Of a stretch of 64,000 bases of DNA, positions 1 to 12,321 are shown piece after piece (positions within the stretch are counted from its first letter, which is position 1; the number at the start of each line of letters is the position of its first letter). The stretch lies in assembly GCA_027924645.1 (NCBI GenBank), contig BSBN01000047.1, positions 7,192,001-7,256,000 of the forward strand. The letters run 5' to 3'. This DNA comes from Cunninghamia lanceolata. Taxonomy: Eukaryota; Streptophyta; Pinopsida; Cupressales; Cupressaceae. The notes under the pieces were generated by a model. That model worked only from the letters and a program-made list of their open reading frames with translations. It was not told the DNA's origin and searched no databases. Made by a program: the position numbers and the translations under genes.

Positions 1-536
1 TGACCCCTTTTAAATCTTGGTCATGTAAATATATTTTCTTCATTGTTAAGTACTAGGGGTGCACTTGAGAGACTTTCATAATAATTGTGATGTACTCACT
101 ATTATGCTCAATGAGTTGAAGTTATTTCGATATCACTACATATATTGGCATTATTACATCTTACTATATCATGGGAGTTAGTGGAAGTAGTTGGAAGTGC
201 GTCTTGTACTCATTTGTTAGTATTGAGTTATTGTATTGCTTATTACTTAAGAAATTTTGAGGTTACATTTTGAAGGTTGTTATTGAGGTAGCTTGGTAGT
301 GAAGCATAATGCAGGTCTGTAAAGATCTATTACTTCTGTGATCATGTATGACATGTTGTGAAGAATTAAGTTCTTATTGTACTAAGTTTATTTGAAAAGT
401 TTTGTAACACAAACTTAGAAAAAAAATAGTCATTCCTTCGTGAATATGAAATGCCTTACGGATCTTTTTAAGATATAATTTTTATTTATTTTCTTCTTTG
501 TATTTATTAATGTTTTCATAAGTTGGGTGCTTTACA
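1..536 (+). repeat. 5' LTR of element 1, 3' end only
   Basis: This direct repeat of 6676-7212 ends in CA at 536, immediately before the primer-binding site. Its left part is outside the window. The shared tail includes a run of A's near 420 and an AT-rich stretch before the end, in the U5 position. Confidence 0.88.
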
Positions 537-538
537 TA

Positions 539-550
539 TGGTATCAGAGC
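539..550 (+). other. Primer-binding site, tRNA-iMet type
   Basis: TGGTATCAGAGC is the standard 12-base complement of the 3' end of plant initiator-Met tRNA. It lies two bases after the LTR end, as expected for minus-strand strong-stop priming, and it sets the element's orientation as plus. Confidence 0.88.
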
Positions 551-2017
551 GAGATTCAGACACTAGGCTTGAAGGTCTACTACCGATCGTGTAGTGGAAC
601 AATTATTGATGTTTAATAACTTTATGTTTTGTCTTAGAATGGGTAAATTTCACTCTATTTAATCCAAAGTATTTAAATTTTTGCTGAAGTATTATTTTCA
701 TCACTAAATGTATATATAGTTACTTCTTTTTTTGAAAAGTTGCTTTGAGATAACATATAAACAAGCGATGGGTGTTGTGAAGAGATTTAGGTTCAGGATT
801 GGATAAAGTGAAAACCAAGGTAAGTTCATTCTTTTTCCGACATACTCTTAGTAGATCATGAACAAGATGCATTCTGTGTGCCACCCTATTAAGGTGCCTT
901 GTTAAGGATCATCACCTGGTACATGTTGATTCTTATCATATTTACTTGGGGTCTATTTAAACCTTTCTATCTAGGATTATAAGTAGGATTTCTTTTAATT
1001 GCAATCTTGTGTGATTCCTTATCATTGATATTCTAAAAGGGTTGTGAATGGTTTTGATGATTTAGAGCTGAAAATTCTCTCATACCCTAATGGGATGATT
1101 CACTGTTAATATTTGATGACTTAGAGTTATAAAACATCTTATTTTAATTGATCCTTGATAATCAAGTGTTGAAACCCCTTTATTCTTAAATGTTAATCCT
1201 AGATGAATTTTGTATTGGAATTGTCTTATTTCTTGAGACTGATTCTTAGAAATTTAGTATTGGTATTTTCTTACTTTTGATATTGATCTGAGATGATTAG
1301 AGTTGAAATCATTTTTCTTGATGTTGACTGAGATCATTTTTATTAAAGTTGTGAAATGATGTATACAATGGTAAATATAATAATGAAAGTCACTGATGCT
1401 CAGAAGAACCCCTGGGGTGGGTTACTTGTACCGACCATTGGCCAAAAAACTAAGGTGTACAAGTTTTATATATTTGATTCCCTGATTGACATCCTCAACA
1501 CAATGTTGGGAAAACTATGGTCTTTAGGAAGTGACCCATGGACTTGTATTTGTCTTGAAAAGGGTCAAAAGTCTCTAGCTAGAGCACCCTTATGTTTCTT
1601 GTCCTTAAGCCCATATGGGTAATATGATCCATATCCCATGTGGATGGAAGAGCCCATTTGGATAAAGGTAAAAGGTGTCCTGCATGGACAAGAAAGGCCA
1701 TAGGACAGAAGAGCCCGAATTGGCTGTCCCAAATTGGATGAATAGCCCGTATTGGCTAATCCTTGAGCATTCAGATTTGACTAAAGTGATGTTAATACAC
1801 TAACTTGGAATAGTGTGTTCTTTGTTTTGTTTCTAACACAAGTTGGAGAAAACTTTCAAAGTGATTGGAAACATGGGGTAATACCTTCAAGGACTTGACA
1901 TCGATGTTAGATGAGCAAGCTTAAGGGGGTGATTAAATAGGTATGAAAACCTCACATCGTTAAATTCCGCTCAATCTAAGGTGGGGTGATTTTTGCATAG
2001 GGACAATGCAAAGTTTT
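551..2017 (+). other. Internal domain of element 1 without coding capacity
   Basis: The only open frame of note (88 codons from 1356) has no retroelement motif and no repeated support. Short related phrases around 1600-1760 (GAGCCC..TTGG and similar) look like small local duplications. I see no gag, zinc knuckle, DSG, YxDD or integrase motif. It may serve as leader or packaging RNA for a non-autonomous element, but that is inference. Confidence 0.55.
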
Positions 2018-2028
2018 AGGGGGGAAGG
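2018..2028 (+). other. Probable polypurine tract of element 1
   Basis: The purine run AGGGGGGAAGG is followed by TA and then TGGCATGACC, a TG start suitable for an LTR. It resembles the plus-strand primer layout seen at 29321-29331 in element B. The match to the upstream copy of this boundary cannot be tested because that copy is outside the window. Confidence 0.5.
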
Positions 2029-2030
2029 TA

Positions 2031-5000
2031 TGGCATGACCCTATACTCTAACATTAAAAATTTCTCAATTAGCTTCAATATTGGAAGGTTATTATTACTA
2101 TGTATTCATTATGTTGATAAATGAAAAATAGGCGATTTGTAACATCAAGGTGTTAACCGAATGTTATTATAATGGATTGATGTTATTTTAATAGGGATGA
2201 AGATATCATGTTTATAATTATAGGGATGTATTTTGTTATGCTATATACACTATTTGTATATTAGTGATTATAAACAAGTGATGCAAATGTTCTTGAAATA
2301 AAATATGTAAAAATTCCAATAACATAATTTTTTTTAGTCAACCATGTATAATTATATTTTTGATGGCAGGTATAGATATTGGTGGTAGAAAAATATAAAT
2401 GATAGTGGAGGAAATATAGGCATTGATTTTCTTCATGGAGAAAAGATTGGGAAAAATGTCAGAGGAATTATTTTAGGGATTTGATGGTGCAGGTTTTGAA
2501 GAAATTAAGGATGGAGCTGCTAGGAATGAAGGGGGTCACCATGTAATTTCATCGGGGAGTTTGGTAAAAAAAGGAGAAGAAAAGGAGGGATGAGGGGGAT
2601 TCGGGGGAGAGGGAAAAGAAGAAGAAAAAACACATCAGACTGGAAGGAAGACAAGAGTATCATGGGAAAAACATAGGAATTTTGGGGGAAATAGCGTAAT
2701 CTGGTATGAAATTTCATTTGGTATGGAATCTGTATTTGTTCTCTCCTTATCAAAATTAGTCTAGTAAGTGTCTATTAATATCCTTATGTTGGACATGAAT
2801 GCATTTATCTGTCTATGTTCCTTCTTTTTATTTTCTCTGCAAATTGCAACACTAAACCCTTCCCTGTTTTCCCCCAAGATTTTAAATTATGAGATGGTCT
2901 TTCAGCTGTAGAAGTCTTAACAGATAGGGAAGCTATTTACAAATAATTAAGGTTATATAGATTCCTCCAACTTCATGAAATTAGATCCCCTGTAGTTTAT
3001 TAGTATTGGACATCTTTTATTTCTCTCCTAAATTTTCTTTTCCTTTTTGGGTGCCAAATGGATGATGAATCAATCTCTTCTTTTAGATGATCCTTTGGAT
3101 GCTTTTCTTGTTGCATGCATCCTTGTTATTTGAATAAACTATATCCTTTTATTTCTCTGCATTATGAGAAATGGAGCTAGGTCTCCAATTTAATCAGCTT
3201 CATCTTCCTACAGGAGACATGCAAGAAATGATTAGACATTTTACAGAAACATTCTTTTAAACCTGAGTGATGAGCACCTTTATATATTCATAAGTACTAT
3301 GGATCCTTGTCGTATAAAATAAAGAAACCCTCTACCACCTCCCTTTTTCCTCTTATTATAAAATCCTTCAATTTTGACATTCCTGTGCACCACAAACATG
3401 AGAGTAAACTTATTAAACTTCCCATTTGAAATTCTAGATATTAGCTCTCCAAAAGCACCTTGACTGTGTTACCTGCAACCAAAAATTAAATGCATAAATT
3501 ACCTTTGAATAGCTTCTAAAAACCTTGAAATAAATTGTTGTTCTAGGTGTACTAGTAGGACGTACAACCTGATCTACTCTTCAAAACAAATTAAATCTGA
3601 AACAAAAATATGAGGGGAAGTATTCCTTCTACATACATCCCAAATTGCCCTGCATGATCAAAAGGAATTAAACTATTTTAAAAATTTCTGATTTGCATTT
3701 GTTTTAATGCCCCATATTGAGGCTGTACGACCTGTACGATGTTCCCTTATGAGCATTCCTTATTATTTTTCTTTAAGTTTCTAATTCCCTTATGAGCCTT
3801 ATAATTTATCTTTAAGTTTCTAAAAAGGTCATCTGTTAAGGAAAAAAAAAGATAACTTTTAGCTTTTAGTTTTATTCTTTTTTTTTTTAAGGAAAAAGAC
3901 AGTTAAAATAATTGAATTTGGGTTTTAGTTTTTTTAAAGGAAAATGTGACTCATATGAAAATTTATGAATATGGTAGATAAATCACTAAAATTAGGAAAC
4001 ATTTTCTTAGAATAAAAAGTAATATACTTAGTATTAAAATTATATAGTTAAGTTATTTTATCTTGGTTTAAAAGGAATCATGTATTTAAATTTTGTTAAT
4101 AGAGTTATATTATTTCCTTTTATAATGTTTCATTGTGTATCCTATCAAGTGTAATGGATTAAATAGCTTTCTATGGATAGGGTAGACATTGAAATTATCC
4201 TTGTTTATTCAAATGTAATATATAAATGAGTAGATAATTGTTTGTATCAAAAAGTAATGCTGAAAGGAATTCTATTTGTTAATATAGGAATGCAATGGAT
4301 ATAGTATGAATCTTCCTTATCCAAGTATTATATCAAAATGAGTCTAGAAATGATGTTGTGGGTTATGAATGGATTTAATGCCATAGTTATGTTGTTTCTT
4401 GCTTCACATATTGAACTTTTTGCAAAGAAAAATATGTCTAGGGATGGAATTAGGGTTATGGTTTTAAGATAGAATTGGTTCTATTATCTCGAAAACCCTC
4501 AAGGCCCTCATAATACCTTTCATCATATTATGGAACTAGTTAATGTTTGGATTAGTTGAACCAATACCCTAAAGACAAATTTATCTCTATTCTTCGAAAT
4601 AGAATAGTGGTTTAGATTTAAACTTTGATCATTGTCCATTTACTTACTAAGAGTTCTTAGACACTATTAATGATGGGGTAACTTAGAAGATGGTAGTCAT
4701 TATAGATCTTATGATGGTTACCCTTGCAAACAATGGCGGGTATAGCTAGTCAAATGGGAATGGCATAGTGTTTCATTGATTAAAGAATTTGTTTGAAGCA
4801 TATCTTTTGCATGTTTTATTTGGAAGGAGATTTTGGATAAATAACCTGTTAGTGAGAACTAGGTATCCTCCTAATCTTGTGTGAATCTTGTAATGATTGG
4901 TTTAGGGACTAAGACCATTGTTTTGGTCTATTTGTATGTGTCTTTCTAATTAAATGAATGATCATTACTGATGGATTGAAGAATGAACTTGGTTATTGTG

Positions 5001-7212
5001 TCTTCGATCAATTGGAAAATATTCATCATGGATGTTGGAAGTTGCATATAAGTCCTATTGAATGCATTTTCTATTCTTGGATAACCTATAACATACGTTA
5101 GATGAGATCTCTTGAATGTGTTCTTTCTATAGTTTTTGCACCTAGTCAATATTTCCTCTTTATGTAAGCTATCGACCTGGTATTCTACTTTTTACCAAGA
5201 CTTTCTATGCCATTGTTTTGGAATTCATGATTATGTTGTAATAAATTATGAGATGTATGGGATTATATTTGTGGATATGAAGTTATGATTCCTCTTATTC
5301 TCAATGACATAAGAATATATAATTGATTTAGATGGTATTAGAACAAGACCTCTATGTGAACTAACATATGATTAGCCTTTATTATACATTGCATTTCAAC
5401 TTCAATATGCTTGAGGTATCACTATGTGTTGACCATTTATATTCGTGTAATTAATGTGCATGGTTAAGATATAGGCATGTCTTACCAATGTTGTTGTCAT
5501 CTTAGTATGATTAAACGTTCTAGTAATAACAAGGGTAAATAGGTAAGTAGTAATACTAGAATCTTTTGGAAATATTGTTGTAACCCTTTAATATGTTATG
5601 ATCCTACCCTCACTATTATAAGCTTGTAGTCCTATTTTATTAAGCTATTTTGTTAGCTGATGTATTGGATCATATTTGATTTTATTAATGAAAGCATTGT
5701 TTGTAAGTTGTGTTACTTATGGGAAAAATTAATTCTTCCCCTTTTCTACCCTATTTTATGAGAATACTATTATATTATTTTTTTGAATGGAATGGTTGTT
5801 ACATTAATAGTCATGTAGGTTACCGAATCCCTATTTCATAGCTCTAAACAAACAGTTCTAGTTCCACACTGCTAGTTTATAGAAATTATTTAGATAGTAT
5901 AAATTAATTTTGATCATTTTATCATAGACCCTTGAGTAGGCAGTAATTGGATCACTGAAAATTTACAATTGTGTTATCTTATTTTCCTTAAGTGTTGCAA
6001 TCCTTGGTAAGGTAGGGTGAAACCAAGCATGAGCTATGTCTTCTACATTTTGACACCTTAGATTAATATTGTAAGGTTGAATTTTGATACACTTCCTTGG
6101 ACAAATTCTTGAAGAATACCAAACCGTTGAGTCCAAGCGAGCAAGAAATCTTCTTTGGACATGTGGATAATAGGTAAACTTTATCACTTCATGAAAACTA
6201 AACACCACACATCAAGCACCCCTTTTAGGCGCTTGTAGATAGATGATCTTATAGGTTTCTGTCACTGTTCCACCTGAGTGGGTGGCAGCTGACGAAGAAC
6301 TATCTAGGGAAACTGGACCCTATAAAGGGTTGCATACGCACTCACATAGTTGCATAGACATAGATTGAAAACATAACTACATATTTATGAGTGCGATCAA
6401 ATTCTCTTATGGCCTTGATCTCATGGATATAGGGTATGTACCTATAGTCTAAGAAGCAAAGGATGTACCCAGTACTCAGGCCTTGAGAATATAGTTTGAG
6501 ATTTTACTTATTTGATGACTGAAGTTGGATGTTTTAAACTGCTTTAGTTAGGTTGTTATAGTTGAGCTTGATGTTCTTCAGATCTTGATCTTGGCTTATT
6601 GTTTTGGCCACTTATTTTGTGATGGTTAGTTCATCGCTTATTTTATTCATTTTCATTGTTGAGGGTTGTAGTACTTGACCCCTTATAAATCTTGGTCATG
6701 TAAAGATGTTTTATTTATCGTTAAGTACTAGGGGTGCACTTGAGAGACTTTCATAATAATTGTGATGTACTCACTATTATGCTCATTGAGTTGAATTTAT
6801 TTTGATATTACTACATGTATTGGCATTATTACATAATATTATATCATGGGAGTTAGTGGAAGTAGTTGGACATGCATCCTGTACTCATTTATTAGTATTG
6901 AGTTATTGTATTGCTTATTACTTAAGAAATTTTGAGGTTGCATTTTGAAGGTCGTTACCGAGGTAGCTTGGTAGTTTAGCAAAATGCAGGTATGTAAAGA
7001 AATATTATTTTTGTTATCATGTATTACATATTGTGAAGAATTAAGTTCTTATTGTACTAAGTTTATTTGAAAAGTTTTTGTAATGCAAACTTAGAAAAAA
7101 AATAGTCATTCCTTTCTGAATATAAAATGCCTTACAGATCTTTTTAAGATATAATTTTCATTTATTTTCTTCTTTGTATTTATTAATGTTTTCATAAGTT
7201 GGGTGTTTTACA
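2031..7212 (+). repeat. 3' LTR of element 1 (start inferred)
   Basis: The segment 6676-7212 is demonstrably LTR because it repeats 1-536. The start at 2031 is inferred from the purine tract before it and the TG dinucleotide, which would make an LTR of 5182 bases beginning TG and ending CA. No coding region is visible inside; the small open frames between 2520 and 6208 lack any family signature. If the start is wrong, the stretch 2031-6675 is unexplained internal sequence. Confidence 0.55.
6321..6326 (+). promoter_or_regulatory. Possible LTR TATA box
   Basis: A TATAAA embedded in CCCTATAAAGGG lies about 890 bases before the LTR end, in a more GC-rich setting than its surroundings. It could mark the U3/R boundary of the element 1 LTR. 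No transcript evidence is available. Confidence 0.3.
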
Positions 7213-7562
7213 GTGATAGTGCTTAGATGTATTCCATGTGTATTTCACATGTCATAACATTTAAAATAAGTTTCTTCATACTCAATCATCAAAGTAGGAC
7301 ATAGTTATTACAGTAATGTAAAATGTCAAAATACAACAGTACATTGAAATGTATCATAGCAGTAAGCGTAACAACACAACATTCTGAAATTGGAAGCCAA
7401 AATGAGGGATGTTATAACAATATATCTATCTATATTATATGTAATTTTTGAAATTGCCAAACCATTGAATATTTTATTAACTTATTAGTATGCTTTAGAA
7501 TTGTGTCAGTATAAATGAGTGTTTCATTAGAGATGTATCTATACTAACATATAAATATATGT

Positions 7563-7595
<33 letters not shown>

Positions 7596-9477
7596 CATTT
7601 ACAATTATTAAATTCATTCCACAATGATTCTTCTCTCAATGTAGTTTCCCTGGTAATTGAGATGTTGAGCTCCTTTAGAAAAGTGTCATAGGGCAACACC
7701 ATGAATTTATCCTTTCCATTTTTACACAAGTCATCTTAAAAAAGTAATAGATCTATCAAATTTATTGCCAAAAATATTCTCAAATAATTGTTGATAAGGT
7801 GCTGGAGTAACATCGAAACTAGGCAAGAGCACTCCATCAACATCCCCAATATTTTATCTCTTTGATATCACTATACTATGTAAAGTGTTTCAATCTTATT
7901 TACTTTACTCTACCCTATAATTTGCCATAAGTTTTAGGACTTGCTATTTAAAATGTTTAGTACCTTATATTCATGACTTGGATTGTGCAACAATCTCTAT
8001 TTGGGCCAAATCTCCAAGTGTTAGGGTAAAATTGTAGAGCATGGTCTTGAGCACTATTTTGTGTGTCATATTCTTGTTGTTGTCATCTTATGAGGAGATT
8101 CTTGTGAAATAAAATTTTAATGGGGTGGAAGGCTCTGGCAACATCATTCCTCAGTAGTGCATCATGTGAAGTATAGATAAATGAAGCAAGCTCTTTAGCA
8201 TATATATAATTAATATGAGTATTTTAAGTTTTTTAAGTAGCAATTAGTGCATATGAAAATAGGAAATTGGAGCAATAAAATGTTTCTAAAGTAATGAGGT
8301 GTTGATGTAACTCTATTTCTATTTTCTCATGGTCTAGGGCCATGACCCAACAAACATTTTATTTTTGGTTGAATTTGACTCAAACACTTCATGTGATCTT
8401 TCCTATTATTGTACTTGAATTTATTGCCTCTAATCATCACAACTGTATACTCTAATTACATTTTATCACTATAAATCAAAGTAGGAAACCAATAGGAGGC
8501 ATGGTTGATCATACATTGTTGAAGGCAACATCAAATTTATTTCATGTAGTTATTTAAACTCAATACATTCTATTGTGAAAATAAATAAATAGGTTATTAA
8601 ATTAGTTACAATGTGATGCAAAGCTAAGCAATATTCCATCTATTGGTAATGTTGATGTACCTTCTTCTAGCACACCCAATACTTAAGTACAAAAGATTGA
8701 CAACACACAAAAATGTTTATTATGATCTTTCCCACAATAAATTAGCCAAATAATAGAAATATGTATTGTAAATGAAACAATAAGAACAATATTGCATTGA
8801 AATCACATAATAACATTACAAAATATTCAAGGGATTATCTTTCATTTTGCTTAAGCCTTATATTTAAACTAATTCTATTGAAGAGAAATCCCACTTTCTA
8901 TGCATGTAGGCCAATTACAATTAGCTGAAGGGACAACTCACAAAGGATATGCTTCCAAGCTTTATTTAATAATGCCCAATAAAAAAGTAAATAGTTAGGA
9001 CATAGGGTCTTAACAATATTATATTCCACTCATTTTGTATCTAATTCCAAACATGTGTTAGAAACTTTCGAAGAAAAATATGTTGTTTCAAAAATCATGT
9101 TGCATAAGAAACCCATGTCTCAAAAAAAGAAACATGTTATCTAGAAATGTGGCTTTAAGTATGTTTGTTACTATTTAGTCAAAACTCATTATGTGGGTAT
9201 AGGAGTATGAACAAACCAATAGGGGTAGATATGGTCTCAAATATATAGGTTTTATGGGGTCTTATGTTCTTAAATTTTCCAAATCCATCTACTTTGTGTT
9301 TGATGCAAATTTCCATCCATGTTCAATCAATTATTCACATGTAAATGCTTTGGTAAATTCTAACCCCTAGGTTGTCCATAGATTAACCTAAGTTGGTTGT
9401 TCCCATTGTAGTAATCATTGACATGAATTAGTTTATTATTTTGACATGTGTTTGTGTTTATTTTGTAGTTAATATAC
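7213..9477. other. Unassigned AT-rich spacer
   Basis: This lies between element 1 and the chromovirus at 9483. Apart from the microsatellite at 7563-7595 I recognise nothing: no long open frame, no paired repeat in the window and no retroelement motif. It may be a very decayed repeat. Confidence 0.5.
7563..7595 (+). repeat. (AC)9(AT)7 compound microsatellite
   Basis: Nine AC units are followed directly by about seven and a half AT units. It explains the cysteine/valine-rich tail of a spurious minus-strand open frame here. Confidence 0.95.
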
Positions 9478-9482
9478 ACATG
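9478..9482. repeat. Target-site duplication, left copy (ACATG)
   Basis: The five bases ACATG precede the TG of the left LTR and recur immediately after the right LTR at 15952-15956. A 5-bp duplication is typical of Ty3/gypsy integration and fixes both ends of the element. Confidence 0.88.
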
Positions 9483-10321
9483 TGATGCAAGAGCATCCCT
9501 GGTTCAAGAGAAATCTTGCATCAACCAAAACCATTTGCAGTTTAGTTTGTTTCTTTTCATTTTCTAGTTCAAGCAATTCAGTCAGTAGTAGTTTTTGTAT
9601 TTTGGTCCGCATTCTACCGCAGCTGCATTTTAGATCTTACGTAGCTGAACTTAGCATCTAGAGGCATTCATCTATATCCTATCTAGAACTTAGAGCATTT
9701 GGATCAGTTACCGAAAAGTTATTGCTATCAGAAGATCGATTGTTTTCTCATAATAGAGCATCCTGACAATCTCTAATAATCAGCTAAAGGAGAAGACTCG
9801 TGGAGCATTCCTTGACTTTTCGAGCTTAATGACACATCATTCAATGATCTTTGGTTCATGGCTGACCTTCCCCGAGATCCTCACATCATTCCATTCATTT
9901 GCGGAGGTGTTCTATGCATTTAGGTTCGACCTATCCGTGTACACACATTACAACTCTTCATTGGAGTTTGTGATCTTCCTTGGGTGACGTGGAGGAATCT
10001 TTTGTACCAAAGATGATATAAAAGGATGTAATAGATCCCTAAGAAAGTAGATTTCAATAGTTAGCAATAGATTCATAAGTTCATAGTTTGGATTTGCATG
10101 AAGGGACTTCAAAGCTATATCTTGTGTATATTCTGTAATCATGCCTATGAGCCCTAATTGTAAGTGCGCATGTTTCTGGCCAATCTATATTTGAATCCTA
10201 TGATATATTGAATGACTGAATATGCATTTGTTCCATATCTTTGACTTGTTTCCATTGTGTTTACTCTTGCTGCATGGTATGGACAGTTCATTCTGTGAAC
10301 CCTCCTACCATGACTGCACCA
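9483..10321 (+). repeat. 5' LTR of element 2
   Basis: It starts TGATGC, ends GCACCA and is repeated at 15115-15951. Most differences between the copies are C/T or G/A. Confidence 0.93.
10017..10023 (+). promoter_or_regulatory. Probable LTR TATA box of element 2
   Basis: TATAAAA at this point aligns with TATATAAGG near 15648 in the other LTR, so a TATA-like core is kept in both copies. A TGACGT-type word lies about 30 bases upstream in the left copy and is degraded in the right one. A U3 promoter is the natural reading; its activity is unknown. Confidence 0.45.
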
Positions 10322-10323
10322 AG

Positions 10324-10334
10324 TGGTATCAGAG
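10324..10334 (+). other. Primer-binding site, tRNA-iMet type
   Basis: TGGTATCAGAG follows the LTR end by two bases and matches the first 11 bases of the usual initiator-Met complement. Confidence 0.85.
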
Positions 10335-10522
10335 AGAAAGTTTGAATCTTTGGGAATGAATTGAGCAAAGTTGGTGAAGGAATTCCATAAGATCTTGTTG
10401 TGGATAGATCTCCGAATTGAGGTAGGTTACTTGTGTCACAACCGATTGCCGATTGTGAGGCAGTTGTCACCTTGTAGCTCGATTACTGAACTTGAGGTAG
10501 TTTGCACTTGATCCTAGGAAGA

Positions 10523-11597
10523 ATGACACTGAGGAGAGTTGTTGCTGTTGGAACAATGGCTGGTAGAATGCATGAGATGATGGAAATGATGAAAATAATG
10601 TGAATTTGATTGGATACTATTGAAGAAGATAGGCGAATAGAATTGACACCTAGACCTAATGTTGAAAGTGATGATGAAGAAGAATTTCAATCTGTTGAAC
10701 AAATTGGTGAAACCCTAGGAGGTGATGAACAAGAAGAATCAGATCAAGTCAAGATGTTGCATACTATTTTAAAGATTGGAAAGAGACCTAGATTTGATGT
10801 GCCAAATTACATTGGTAATTTGAACTCTAAAGAATTGATTGACTAGATAAATGACATGGAAGAATACTTTGAATATGAAGAAGTTGAAGATCCGGAGAAG
10901 GTGACATTTGCAAAGACAAAGTTGAAAGGACATACTGCTATATGGTGGAAAGAAGTTCATTTGGATAGAAACATAAGAGGAAAGGAAAATATTACAAAGT
11001 GGGACAAGATGGTGACAAAACTGAAGAATCAATTCATACCTGCTGACTATGAGTTAGAGCTATTGAAAAGAGTGGAGTATACTGAAGAATTTCATAAGAT
11101 GATTATAAGGATAGGACATAGTGAAGCAAGCAAGGAGAAAGTGGCTAGATACATCAATGGACTGATAGTGAACATTCAATAACAACTAGGTTTGGTGAGG
11201 ATGACATCTTTGGAAGAGGCATATCAGTTTTCCCTAAAAGTTGAAGAAAAGCTTAATAAGAGACATGATCAGAGATAGAGAGGTAGAGGAGGTAAATTTT
11301 AGAGAGGAAGAGCATTTTCTAGAGGAGACAGATCACATCTGGAGCAGAACAAGTTTGACAACACATTCAAGAAGGAGGACAAAGATAATAGTACATATTA
11401 ATGAGATGACAGAAACTTTTGCCGGAGAGGAAACCCTAATGCATACCGGAATGACGGATACAGAAGAGAAGGAAGAGGAGTTGATAAGAGAACATTTAGA
11501 GGCACTTGTTTCAAGTGTGGAGGTGAAGGACATAGAGAATTTGAATATAATAAGGGGAGTACAAGCAAGAGAACAGAGAATAGTGGAAGAGTAGCTT
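10523..11597 (+). pseudogene. gag: gag of element 2 (capsid and zinc knuckle), broken
   Basis: The capsid-like polyprotein starts at an ATG at 10523, in frame with all later fragments. Two TGA codons at 10601 and 10607 and a TAG at 10844 (conserved Trp position of a WI-DMEEYF block) interrupt it early. The block around 10856-11180 carries the Retrotrans_gag pattern: YFE-rich start, then K..L.G.A..WW and W..M...L..QF. A TAA follows at 11180, then several stops in an Arg/Gly-rich stretch. The zinc knuckle near 11503-11545 reads C-x2-C-x4-H but its last cysteine is tyrosine (TGT to TAT). The open frame from 11241 lies in another frame and is a shadow. It would have formed the particle shell in the cytoplasm. 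Confidence 0.85.
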
Positions 11598-11599
11598 AT

Positions 11600-12321
11600 G
11601 TGGAAGAAGAACCTATTGAACTAGGTGACCCTTGTTCAGTTAGTAAACTAGAGAAAGGAGAATCACTTGTGATGAGGAGAGAACTATTTCAAGAAGAGAC
11701 AAATGAAGAACCACCACAGAGGAAGAGTTTGTTCCGAACTAGATGCAAATCAGGAGGTAAATGTTTTAAAGTTGTAATTGATAGTGGTAGTTTTGATAAC
11801 TTAGTTTCAAAGGAGATGATGACTAAGCTGAAGTTAGAAAGATTGAAACACCCTAAACCCTATCAGATAGCATGGATTCAGGATGATCATAAGGTATTGG
11901 TGAGTGAACAATGTTTGGTGAAATTTCATATTGGATCTTATCATGATGAAGTCTTGTGTGATAATATTCCTATGGATGTATGTCATATCTTGTTGGGTAG
12001 ACCTTGGCAATATGATAGAAAAGCTATACTTGATGGGAGAAAGAATACATACACTATAACATCAAATGGGAAGAGAATTACCTTGATTCCTTTGGAGGAT
12101 GATCCTAAGAGTGAAGTATGTGGGAATGCTAGAATCTGTTTGGTAGATGGAAGAAAATTTTTGGATGGTTTGAGGCATGAGAACATGTGTTATGCTTTGA
12201 TTCCTAAGAAGCTTGAAACATTGAAGGAGACTGAAGAATCACAATCAGAGGAGATAAGAGAGTTGTTGACAAAGTATGAAGACATCCTATTAGATAATGT
12301 ACTTGAAGGATTGGCACCTAT
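11600..12321 (+). pseudogene. pol: Aspartic protease region of element 2 pol
   Basis: The frame is open from 11600 to 12421. The active-site triad Asp-Ser-Gly is at 11780-11788 in the context VVIDSGSFDNLVS, followed about 70 residues later by HILLGRPW, the usual hydrophobic flap-and-Gly motif of plant gypsy proteases. The segment is continuous with gag upstream and RT downstream in the same frame, as in a single gag-pol polyprotein. It would process the polyprotein inside the particle. This stretch itself has no stop, but the surrounding reading frame is dead. Confidence 0.85.

Larger units (their letters stand above)
1..7212 (+). mobile_element. Long-LTR retrotransposon, LARD-like, cut by window edge (element 1)
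   Basis: The first 536 bases recur at 6676-7212 with roughly 8% difference by eye, so they are direct repeats of LTR type. The left copy ends in TTTACA and is followed two bases later by a primer-binding site complementary to initiator-Met tRNA; the right copy also ends in TTTACA. Between the primer-binding site and a purine tract at 2018-2028 lie only about 1.5 kb, with no gag, protease, RT or integrase similarity in any frame. I infer a non-autonomous element with LTRs of about 5.2 kb and a tiny internal domain, as in LARDs. The 5' LTR start lies left of the window, so total length and target duplication cannot be read. Confidence 0.7.

Noticed and set aside
539..550. tRNA gene
   Set aside because: Only a 12-base complement of a tRNA 3' end is present, not a cloverleaf; it is a primer-binding site.
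1356..1622. 88-codon open frame in element 1
   Set aside because: No motif, no neighbours and no repeated support; expected by chance in non-coding internal sequence.
8000..9300. Possible decayed copia pol
   Set aside because: Some phrases looked suggestive on a first reading but no RT, integrase or RNase H block could be confirmed in any frame.
11241..11594. 117-codon open frame overlapping gag
   Set aside because: It lies in another frame from the zinc knuckle and the flanking gag-pol; its Arg/Glu-rich composition mirrors the Arg/Gly-rich gag stretch.
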